Positions 1 to 9,139 of a DNA stretch of 64,000 nt are shown here, one piece after another; the first letter of the stretch is position 1, and every line of letters begins with the position of its first letter. Both the position numbers and the translations under genes were made by a program. Location of the stretch: contig CP103036.1 of NCBI GenBank assembly GCA_024752435.1, forward strand, positions 682,001-746,000, in the 5' to 3' direction. The notes under the pieces were generated by a model, which worked only from the letters and a program-made list of their open reading frames with translations, did not search any database and was not told the origin of the DNA. This DNA is from Allantophomopsis cytisporea (lineage: Eukaryota; Ascomycota; Leotiomycetes; Phacidiales; Phacidiaceae).

Positions 1-4
1 CAGC

Positions 5-710
5 ATGGCCTCAATTGTTCGTCCTTCAATGCTTAGGCAGACATGCCGTATGGCTGCATCCAAGAGTGCCCTTTCCACCAAGGCCTCTTCCAGCTTCCCC
101 GCAATCTCTAAGCCAACATCGATCCTCTCCCAGCAGACCGAATTCACCCGACAGTCTGCTCCAAAGAACATGAGAATCGCCGCTTTCCATGCCACCAGCA
201 GACAAGCAATTCTTCCACCATTGCCACGTACGTACATAAATCAGATGCGCATCAATTAATACATAATTGCTAATGATTGCGTTCCAGAAAGCATTGACGG
301 AACCGGTATGTTGCTCCTGTGCGAATGAATTGAATGGTAAACTGACGATTGTCACAGCCAACGACCCAGCCCCAGTTCCATCGCCAAGCCCATCCCACGG
401 TTCTTACCACTGGACCTTCGAGCGTCTTCTCTCCGCAGGTCTCATCCCATTGACCATTGCTCCATTCGCTGCCGGCACTCTCAACCCACTCACCGACGCC
501 GTCCTCTGTGGAGCCATCCTCATTCACTCACACATCGGCTTCGAGGCTCTCGTCGTTGATTACCTGCCAAACAAACGTGTGCCAAAGACCAGAAAGCTGT
601 TTGACTGGGGTCTGAAGGCTGCCACTCTGATGGTTGGTGTTGGTCTTTACGAGTTCGAGACGAACGACGTCGGTGTTACCGAGGCTATTAAGAGAATTTG
701 GAAGGCGTAA
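5..710 (+). CDS. SDHD: Succinate dehydrogenase membrane anchor subunit (CybS, complex II)
   Basis: Small cytochrome b subunit of mitochondrial complex II, which helps anchor the SDH catalytic dimer in the inner membrane and forms part of the ubiquinone/heme b site. Three exons join in frame: 5-227, 288-305 and 358-710, giving 197 aa. The middle exon is only 18 nt. Residues 1 to about 70 are Ser/Arg-rich without acidic clusters, a mitochondrial presequence. The mature part carries the family block HGSYHWTFERLLSAGLIP, then HSHIGF (H137/H139, heme-ligand region) and VVDY (D148-Y149, quinone-site Asp-Tyr), with three hydrophobic helices. Family membership is read directly from these blocks. The family is known as a target of SDHI fungicides, with resistance changes in the conserved His. 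The start ATG lies 4 nt inside the window edge, so no promoter is visible. The C terminus ends in the typical RIWKA. Confidence 0.95.
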
Positions 711-1675
711 ATGCTGTGAATATGAACATGATGGGTTGTAGAGGCCTTGTACTTAGTCTTGTTGATCAGAGGCGTTTTCAGAATACATGTTATGTTACAA
801 TTATGATAAACAGGCTGCGAGGTCCCTGGTTTTTTCTTGTCTAGTCCAAACTATGTGATATGAGCTACCTCTAGATCTAAGGATCGCTATTACCTCACCT
901 GAGCAAACACAGTTAAAACTCAAACAGCTGTAAGGGGTTGCTGATGGGTGATAATCGTTTTATTGACAGATAAAACTGAAAACGTTGTTAGATTTCAACT
1001 TCACTTGTGGCTAGAAATGACCAAACGGATTACTTGTATAGTGCTGAACACCATGGATGGCAAGATGGACATTTTCTTGTAAGGAGACATTCCATGAGAA
1101 CATTGTATTGCCGATTTAGTAACTCAATGATAATCAAGTGCTTAATGACGGTACTACTCTGTCATGACACAACGCTGAGTAACTTGAGAAGGACACGAGT
1201 CCCAGAAACAAAAAAAATATTTATCAACCTAGATATGGGCGAATGAGTTGAAGAACTCCATAGAACAGGATTGACGAGCGCATAAAACTTTAAAATCTAA
1301 ATCTTGCGACTCCAGCTTAGTTGGTAAATAGACGAGTCCTTCCATACTCATTCTCCCCTCAAGTGTTCGATGTACTGACTCACCATTGTTTTTGGCCTAG
1401 TATTTTCGAAGTTACGAGGCCTAGCTTGGAATTGTGAGTATCCTGCAAAGATATTACTTCGACCTCAAGTGGGTAGCGTCAATTCCCGTGTAGAATCTCC
1501 AACCTTGATACACGATCATAGCAAAAGGATAAACTACATGGCCCTCTAATCCATTAAAAAAGATGAGATGCAAAATCACAAGTGACAAAAGATCAATCCA
1601 CAGGACCTCCAATTCGGTCGTGTGGTATTGCAGAAACCCCTTTTGGGGTTTGCTTTCCGGATTTAGTCGTTGCGG

Positions 1676-1743
1676 GAGTCGAACACATACTTGTTACCTT
1701 CTCCAACTTCGCAGTGATAGCTAAGGAAATCTACCACTGCACC
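1676..1743 (-). other. tRNA-like A-box/B-box pair (degenerate tRNA or SINE head)
   Basis: On the minus strand an A-box-like TGGTGCAGTGG (complement of 1733-1743) is followed by a B-box-like TGTTCGACTCC (complement of 1676-1686), at the spacing seen inside tRNA genes. The surrounding bases do not fold into a cloverleaf: the D-stem and T-stem do not pair. It is therefore not a working tRNA. It could be a tRNA pseudogene, the promoter half of a SINE-like element, or chance. Confidence 0.25.
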
Positions 1744-2871
1744 ATGAAGGCTGTTGGATGCTAGGAATCTGGTTTTTAACAAATATAACATTGTCTACGG
1801 ATTCCTGTTTGTGGGGTATGGGTATATACTACAGGTGCTAGCTGTAACATCATCAGAAGCCACACACATTGAAGCTGAAGCTGCATTTGAGATGCTACGC
1901 GCAGCTATTATCTATCTCGTGCCCATTACTGGCTTACAGATTGTTACGACTAGAACAGCAGCACATAATCATATTCACCTCCAGAAAGTATTCGACTTGG
2001 AAACGGCTCCGTGTTTGTTGACTCGGATGGTAGCTCCAAGCTTATTGGTTTTACTTGATATTCGCTCTCTCTGCCAAGATTCTCTCCGATAAGTATAGCT
2101 TGATATTAAGTTTGCACATGTAAGATCTCGGAAGCAGGAGAACATCCCTGTAAGTTTATCGAGGCCTACTATTGTCGACGATATCCTGCATCGCAAGTGT
2201 CGCTGCTTCAAGGTCAAACCAAGTACGTCAAGTCCACAGCTATACGAACAGCTGGTTTCTGCCCCTCTTCCTCTTAATGCAAGTTTAGTTGCTGCCTCCG
2301 GAAGTCTTATTTGGAGGCCACCTCTAGCTTCTAAGTCTACTAGTAAGTACTCTCGCTCATCTCGAACCTCCTCATCATTATCCGCTATTTCATCAACAAA
2401 AGCAAGTCCCATCATCTAGATTTCAACAAAGTGACGATAAGATAGACGATAGTAATACTAAAGAAGCATAGCAAACACACATAGATGATAGAAGTTCCTT
2501 GACAGCAGCAATCCTTAACAGTCAGACAGCTCAACGAAGTACAGAAGTTGCAAAAGCACGAAATCATAATCGTTTTAAACTACCTGGACGAAACGTGCTA
2601 AATCGTCAAGATTCCATTAATTAACTCAATAAACACATCAAAATCATCAACAAATTCAGAGTGAAACCAGACTCCAAGTATCTAAGCGAATAACACATAC
2701 AATACAGAACAGCTACAGCGACAGCGACAGCGAAGTCCCAGAATTCAAACGCATGTAACTGCGATACTCCAATCTATTCCACCTCAATCGAAACGCGAAT
2801 CCACAAAGAACGCGCAAAGATCGACGAGACGACGATGATGACGAGATGGTGAACAGTAACGACGACGAAAC

Positions 2872-2872
<1 letters not shown>

Positions 2873-2904
<32 letters not shown>
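2873..2904. repeat. GCAA tetranucleotide microsatellite, about 8 copies
   Basis: Uninterrupted GCAA units in noncoding DNA between SDHD and PAH1. A polymorphic simple repeat by appearance; no function implied. Confidence 0.9.
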
Positions 2905-3418
2905 ACCGGTTTTTCGCAAACGTTCTGACAGACCTATGGCACAGCGTCAACTTGCACCTATGAAGCATGAGGACAAGGAAGGTGCGAATAATATCCGTTT
3001 TATACTTGGTGAGTGAATGGGCTGCCTGAAAGCGGAGGCTTGAATAGGACATTTGGGAGAAATGGATGTCGGATGTGAATGGGTTGGGGTTTGCTTGCAC
3101 TTGAATTCCTACACGCCCTTCAAGTTCATACTATCACCACAACCTCAAAGCTCAAAGCAACAAGCCAAAAGCCACAAAGAGTCCAAAGGTGTAAAAGGCA
3201 ATGAATTCGATTCCCGACACCAAACGCTATGCTATGTATACGACCGTACACCAAACAACGCTAAACCAAGAAAATACAGACGAATTGGGTATAAAGAGCA
3301 CACCCCAACTCAACAAAAGATGCCAAACTCCTCCTGATTATTGAACCTCAGCCGCCAGCTGAGATTGTACAGAATCGCCTCACCAGGCTCCAGAGGTGTT
3401 GAAACCCACTCGACTCGA

Positions 3419-5884
3419 TTACCTCTTATCATCGCTATCCTCGCGCTCAAGCGCAATGCCTTTGATGCCTGTGACGATCTCGGCATCGACATCATCGGTT
3501 CGCTCTTGGCTCCTATCGCGGCGAGCGTGTAGCTCAGGCAAGGCTAGATTCTGTCGCGAGTGATCCTGCGTGCTCGCGATTCGCTCTGTGTGATCTTGTT
3601 CGGCTTCGCGACCCAGATGAGGAGTCGCCCCGTCATCGCCTTCATCATCATAGCTCTCGCCCTCTTCGAGTAACGTGCCCTTACCCATCTCGCCCTCCGT
3701 CTCTGTGAGCTCGCTCTGTTCCTCGTCATAGCTGTCGCGTGAAATATAGCTATCGCCCATTTCACCGACATCTTCATCACCCGCTTCGCTAGCTACATCT
3801 TCTTCTTCTTCTTCTTCTTCTTCTTCTTCTTCTTCCTCCTCATCGTCTTCTCTATCCTCATCCTCAGAGCCGGAGAAATCATCAAGATCAAGTGGGTTAT
3901 CTCTCCAATACGTAAAATCAGTGAACTCCTCCCCACCACCTGCGACCAACATGCCGACAGGTGGGAAGTAGTGGTCCACGACCTCCCTCATATTTACATA
4001 GCTGAGTTTTAACTTATTCAGACTGAGAAGATCCAAGCTGACCTCGGCATAACTGTTGATTGTGAAGATGCGATTAGATGGAATGCTCACGGAGCGATAA
4101 CTGAGCGCATCTGTAAGGCGGTTGCCAAAGCCAGCGTAAAACGGTGTAGCACCGGGTCCGAAGAGGTTCTTGATATCGCGCAGACAGGCCATTTTGAAGA
4201 CCTCTGGCTTGCGGAGATAAATTTCGCGGCGCAAAGCTGCGATTGTGCGATCTGGAGACATGATTGTCGGTCCCTTGGGTAGCTTATAGTTTTCTTGGAC
4301 GACTCCATTTAGATAGGCCCTTGTGGTATCTGCTTGTCCTACCGATCTAGATGTCAAGTACATGATGTTGTATCCATTGGCAACGATTTCAGTGTAGAGT
4401 TTTGCTACACCTATATGTGTCCAGTCACGACCAATCATGTTCAAAACATGGCCAAGTGCATCAGACTTCGTGATTGTACCGTCAATGTCAGAAATCACGA
4501 TTGGTACGTTGTGTTTCCACAGGTACATGTATGCACAGCAGGTTGCTCTGTTGACGGTAAAACTCATAGGATTACCACCTGGCTTGAGGTCAAGGGCTTT
4601 AAGCTGATCGCTGGTCAAGCGAAGTGTCTTGGCATAATTGCGATTTGGATCACCTGCGCTGGTGTCGATGGTAGGAGGGGTGCTTGGTGGAGTTTCGAGT
4701 CCCGGTCCTGCATCCGAGCCTGCACGATGATGTCTTGGTACATCTCCAGTATTGGTAGTGTCGCTACCAGTGTCGCTGTGATAGCCTGGATCTGAAGCTG
4801 CATCACTAGTCAAAACTGATGAAGGGATGCCGGCTAAAGCTGCTCGTTGACTGGCGGCTTCTTTAGCCTCTTCGCTGCTGTAAATCCAGAGATTTCCATT
4901 CTCATCAGCCCCAATGAGAGCTCCGATATCGTAGTTTCCTTCCAGCTCCTCCGACAATATTTTTCGAGCAATGACTTCGGCTCTCAGGGCGTCATCATCG
5001 CTACTTTTGTAGCCTGTCATATCAAGCATCAAGTCGCCTGTCTCGGTAACTTGCGAAGGAATGTTTGACATGGAGAGCTGCTTCGAAAGGGCCATAGCTC
5101 TTTCAATAGCTTCTTTTGTAGGTAATGGTGGTGGACTCGCTGATCTTTCTGTGGTATCGGAGGGACCATCATGGGAAAATGTTGGTGTCATTGATCGGGT
5201 CTGTCTCTCTCGATGACCTATTTCATCATAGCCAGTAGAAGCTCGATTTCTGGCCGAGAGTGGTAACAATTCGTCGCTGTTTGGTCTTTCGATAGAAGGA
5301 GCTACCCAGTCCGCAGACATGGGCCTCGACGTAAACTCTGAAGGAGCGGAAAGAGGAGTGAAAGAAGCTGTCATGGATTAGGGAAGCTCTCTGTAAATTC
5401 TTCAGGTCAACATACAGAGATGGCCGCTTTTCGAATCGCCCTTTGTGAGAACAGCAGGTCCGGGTCTTCCTCCAACGCTGGCTTTCCTCTCGGTCTCCAG
5501 GTCGAGGAAATCCGGTTCGGATAGAGTAGAGAGATCACCTCCATCTGCCGGTAGATTTGGAGGACTGGATGTTGGCGATACTAGTGGCGAGGTTTGCAGA
5601 GCTTCGGGAATTGTGTCACTGGTTTCGAAGACGAAGAAGGCTTCGCCGCCTTCGCCGAGTTTCATAGCATAGTCCTGCTTGACATCATTGACCCGAAATT
5701 CCACCTTTTTCTCATAAGGTCGCAATAAAGAGAACTTTCCGAATCGCACGTGGAAAGGCGAACACGCGAGTGAACCATCTTCCTGTTCAACGACTATCAC
5801 ATCGATGGCTCCGCTGAGTGTTGCGGGGTTGATGGAGTTCCAGGTTTTGGATACTGATCCGCTGATGCTCCTCACGTACTGCAT
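3419..5884 (-). CDS. PAH1: Phosphatidate phosphatase, lipin family (Pah1/Smp2/Ned1)
   Basis: Mg2+-dependent enzyme that dephosphorylates phosphatidate to diacylglycerol at the ER/nuclear envelope, steering lipid flow between phospholipids and triacylglycerol. Two exons, 5884-5416 and 5367-3419, are separated by a 48-nt intron (GTATGT...CTAATC...CAG), giving 805 aa. The N-terminal lipin domain begins at the start codon (MQYVRSISGSVSKTWNSINP) and runs to about residue 90. A Ser-rich linker follows. The C-terminal HAD-like catalytic domain has the DxDxT motif DIDGT at about residues 450-454 and a conserved FYAGFGNR stretch downstream. The acidic C-terminal tail includes a run of Glu encoded by a CTT/TTC-type triplet repeat at about 3798-3835; an acidic tail in yeast Pah1 is known to bind the Nem1-Spo7 phosphatase, and that role here is inferred. 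The start at 5884 is chosen because it opens the N-LIP motif exactly. Confidence 0.95.
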
Positions 5885-6099
5885 GGCACTGGTTGGCGCT
5901 CACAGCGGTAAGACTCTGGAAGGCACCGAGGCCAGGTCTTTTTGAGGAGAAGGGTGAAATTATAAGAGGTATATCTGGTGAGATTAAAAATGATGCGGAG
6001 TGAAGGAATTGTCTATCGATGAGAGATGTAGGTGGGCGGAATGTCCGAGGTAATTAATTGGTGGGCTGTTTGTTGACGTAGAGCTAGTGATTTGACAAA

Positions 6100-6129
6100 G
6101 GCGTAGGCGTAGGCGTAGGCGTAGGCGTA
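6100..6129. repeat. GGCGTA hexanucleotide array, 5 copies
   Basis: Five perfect tandem GGCGTA units about 215-245 bp upstream of the PAH1 start codon. The first of three unrelated 6-bp arrays in this intergenic region. Confidence 0.9.
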
Positions 6130-6558
6130 AGCAAAGATAGCGAGCGACGAATTGATTGATGATGACGGCGGTTCGGGGTATGCAACGAGGATCTGTTTAT
6201 GGCATGATAATGTTTACTGTAAAGGAGCGACAGATGAATGAGAAGAGTAGAAAGAGAGAAAGAAGACACAGGAGTAGAGAAGGTGAAGGATATTTGTATT
6301 CACTGCTCTTCTTCTCTCTTTCTTCGTATAGTTTTTTTTTGTTAATTACGAAGCATTATCTTTTAATTTTTTTGTTGGTTGGGGAATGAGGGTTGTTGAG
6401 AGGCTTGGGGAATGGGTAATACTGGGGATTTATTAGTACTTTGCTGCTCTGATCTACCTCTGTGACGTGAGAGGACGTCTTTTCACTTGACTTTCTCGCT
6501 TGCCCAGGTGCCAGCCACCCAGTCAAGGCCGGCCTGTCTGTCTAGGTATTCCGTATGA

Positions 6559-6560
<2 letters not shown>

Positions 6561-6593
<33 letters not shown>
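6561..6593. repeat. ACAGGC hexanucleotide array, 5.5 copies
   Basis: Perfect tandem ACAGGC units, 11 bp before another hexanucleotide array. Noncoding by context. Confidence 0.9.
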
Positions 6594-6603
6594 AGTATGT
6601 ACA

Positions 6604-6630
6604 AGCACGAGCACGAGCACGAGCACGAGC
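6604..6630. repeat. AGCACG hexanucleotide array, about 4.5 copies
   Basis: Perfect tandem AGCACG units directly following the ACAGGC array. Noncoding by context. Confidence 0.9.
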
Positions 6631-7042
6631 AAAGGAGAGCAGGGGGCATGGGCATTGGCATTGTAAATAGCCTCGGAATAAATGAAGGAGACAAGAGAAA
6701 GAGAAGAAAAGGACCGGACGTGACCACCTGTCATTGACGCCCAGCTCTGCTCGGCTTTTGTTCCGAAGATCTACATCATTTTTCACGTGTAAATGAGTGA
6801 GTGACAGCGCAGTGGCTTACTTGACATGTCGACGACGTCTTGCCGGCATTATTTCTTCTCTTCAATCTTACTCTTCCAAAAGACGAAAAGGTTGATCCAA
6901 ACTCCTCATCGATCGTATGCGTGTCTGGAAAGTATGTGCGTACATACTTTGCATACGCACTTCAAAGTTTCTACGTCGTACGTAACATCACATACTGTAA
7001 AACAGCAGAGGAGAATTCCAGAACTCCTGTCTTGAAACAGTC

Positions 7043-7261
7043 TCAAAAAGAGTACATCAACTCAAGACACAATCTTGAACCTTTCCATCCTCCCTCTATG
7101 GCGAATGGATCTTGGTGAAGCGTTTTCAGACCGTCCTTGGTTGTTTTACCCTTGACGTGCATGTCAAAGTGTGCGAGGGGTCGAGCGAGCGGAGGGGCTT
7201 CTCTCGTTATGGCTCCGTGTTTCTTGAACAATTCCTCCCTGATTCGTGTGCCGTACGCCAT
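7043..7261 (-). CDS. Possible small protein or exon, unrecognised
   Basis: A 72-codon minus-strand frame opening with MAYGTRIREELFKKHG and containing a balanced charged stretch (HFDMHVKGKTTKDGL) that looks more protein-like than the surrounding random frames. Just upstream is AAATAG, which could be a 3' splice site. A G|GTTCAA near the end could be a 5' splice site leading to an acceptor TTTTACAG at about 6999, which would extend the frame. I do not recognise a family. It may be a small gene, an exon of a larger minus-strand gene, or chance. Confidence 0.3.
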   Translation of the reverse strand: MAYGTRIREELFKKHGAITREAPPLARPLAHFDMHVKGKTTKDGLKTLHQDPFAIEGGWKGSRLCLELMYSF

Positions 7262-7485
7262 ACTATTTATAACACGCCAGCAAGCTACATCCGACTATCA
7301 AATGATGAAAACATTGGCGTGACAGAGCTCTACGTCTATCTAGTATTTCTATACTCTTCTTCTCGAGGGGTGTCCGCACAATCCATGGTAAGCTTGCTGG
7401 ACATGAGATTACGATCATGTCCATCTCATCGCCGATGAATGATTAGCCTAGGTGCCCAGGTGCCTAGGTACGGTCGGTACGGACA

Positions 7486-7623
7486 TCAAGCTTCTGCACC
7501 TGATTTCCGAGGCTTCTCATACTTCGGATAATCTGGTAAACGAAATCTGGGGCTACCCGCCGTATCCATAAACCCCACCAACAAACCTCCTTGATAGGAA
7601 CCTTGTTCAGAAGAGTTCCCTTT
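7486..7623 (-). CDS. Exon-like terminal coding segment, unrecognised
   Basis: Minus-strand 45-codon open segment ending at TGA. It is preceded by a well-formed fungal 3' splice site: branch-like CTCTAACAT, then GTGTAG, with the exon starting at 7623. The reading (for example GGLLVGFMDTAGSPRFRLPD and YEKPRKSGAEA) has ordinary protein composition. I could not find an upstream exon with a matching phase, so the gene is unresolved. It could be the 3' exon of a short gene starting between 7650 and 8150, or a relic. Confidence 0.3.
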   Translation of the reverse strand, partial: KGNSSEQGSYQGGLLVGFMDTAGSPRFRLPDYPKYEKPRKSGAEA

Positions 7624-9139
7624 CTACACCGATGAATGTTAGAGAGTCTGGGCGAAAGCTGCTCCTTAAAAGTATCAATCTTGCGAAGGGGATGGAACTC
7701 TCGCTCTGAGGATTGTAGGGTAAGTGACATTGAATGATAACAGTAGTGGATATCATTTATCATGTCAGATACAAAATAGTCGCAACATAGTCGTCTTCTC
7801 TCTCCTTTAGCCTGCTGAGATAGAACAGCCTTGAGAAAGAACAATGGAAAGGAAAAAGAGAAGAAGAGATACTCCTTGCTTTCTGCTGATTCGTTATTCG
7901 AAGATGGTCAAGTAGCTTTGGTTATTGGAATCAAGATCATATATAGTGGGGCATCGAAGCCCCTGTACATGTGCGCTTCGATGAACGAGTAAAGCAGCGA
8001 CTTCTATCCAGTACCATGGATCTTCCCTAACATATTGAAAGATATAATACTTGCCATAAGAGGGCCTTATTTCGTATGTGAATGGACTTATGGAGGTGTG
8101 ATTATTCACTAACATGTTGCTTATGATATGGTCCCTCTGACGGGACTGGTATCACTAGTACGTACATACAAGGACCGATTAAACAGATTAGCTTGGTCAA
8201 GATCTACCAACACATTGCGATTCTTGATAGGTAGATACTGGAAGTTTTTATATTGCTAGAAGCTTGAAGTGGTGATTATAGATATGGCTGTTTTGGGCTT
8301 CGAGTGGATTGTAGAGATAAGTCTATGCTTTCGCATGAGAGCACACGCAGTACGCATAATATACCTTAGTTGATCTATCATGTGCAACTTGCTATATAAA
8401 ATGGATTTGTTTCTATCAAGCATATACATATCAACATGTGCCGTTTTATACGGAATAAGATTCTCGATACTTTACTTTGAGTATCCATCAGAACATGTAA
8501 TCCCTATCACATAGAGACCGCAATGAATTGATTAACGGTGAATCACTTGAGTTTACCCTCTAGCCGTACGTACATACACGCCTTCAATTGTACAGCTTTC
8601 TTGCAGACAGGCATGAATGATTTATTCTCATATCTGGAATCACCACCTCATCACTACAAGTACTTCTTAATCACTAAGTGTCCATTGTCTTAAATTTCTC
8701 CTTGTCGCTGTTTGCTCATCTGATAATTCTGCGATGTTACTCTACTTCACCATGATTGTTGTCTGTTCGCGTAAGAGCAAGGAGCCACTATTAGCCTTAC
8801 GAGATTCGGAGTATTTAGATATCAACACCCCCCAAATTTAGATGGACTGCAACTAGCCACACCCCATCTCGTCCACACTCCTCATCCACTGCCGACGGAA
8901 AGGCTCTTCCTTCCCTGCCGCTTGTTCATCGATCATTGGTCAACGGCGCCGATCAGATCCACTTCCGATATTACCTGACCTGTAGAAACTACAGCGCACG
9001 CAGGATTCTGCTGTTACTGCTAACAGGAACTAAACTGGCCATGTTTGGCTGCCCGTTGTGTGCAGCTTCATCTTGATAACCTTCACGGCTGTCGCGTCGT
9101 CCATCTTCATTATTCCACCAGCAACTGGAGCTATTCTGC
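7624..9139. other. Intergenic, no supported gene
   Basis: About 1.5 kb of AT-rich DNA between the exon-like segment and the FN3 protein. Only short frames, none with recognisable motifs. The last 250 bp presumably hold the promoter and 5' leader of the downstream gene. Confidence 0.5.

Larger units (their letters stand above)
711..3418. other. Intergenic, gene-poor stretch
   Basis: About 2.7 kb between SDHD and the 3' end of PAH1. ORFs here are short and have no recognisable domain; the longest, 146 codons on the minus strand at 1975-2415 and 112 codons on the plus strand at 1754-2092, lack family motifs. The stretch holds a tRNA-like A/B-box pair, a 7-bp hairpin at 1634-1651 and a GCAA microsatellite, listed separately. 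I see no supported gene. Confidence 0.5.
5885..7042. other. Intergenic upstream of PAH1, rich in simple repeats
   Basis: PAH1 promoter side. It contains three separate hexanucleotide arrays (listed individually) and AT-rich runs near 6320-6380. Open frames across 6483-6786 are products of the repeats (CACACA, VLVLVL type translations) and are not considered genes. Confidence 0.6.

Noticed and set aside
1634..1651. AAACCCC/GGGGTTT hairpin as a terminator
   Set aside because: Intrinsic terminators of this kind are bacterial; in a fungal nuclear genome it is only a short inverted repeat.
1975..2415. 146-codon minus-strand frame with an acidic/basic mix
   Set aside because: No family motif, no splice context, and the plus strand reads equally well as a Ser-rich frame; likely chance in a gene-poor stretch.
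6483..6786. Repetitive frames reading VLVLVL, ARARAR or CACACA
   Set aside because: Pure products of the hexanucleotide arrays; all frames through the arrays are open for the same reason.
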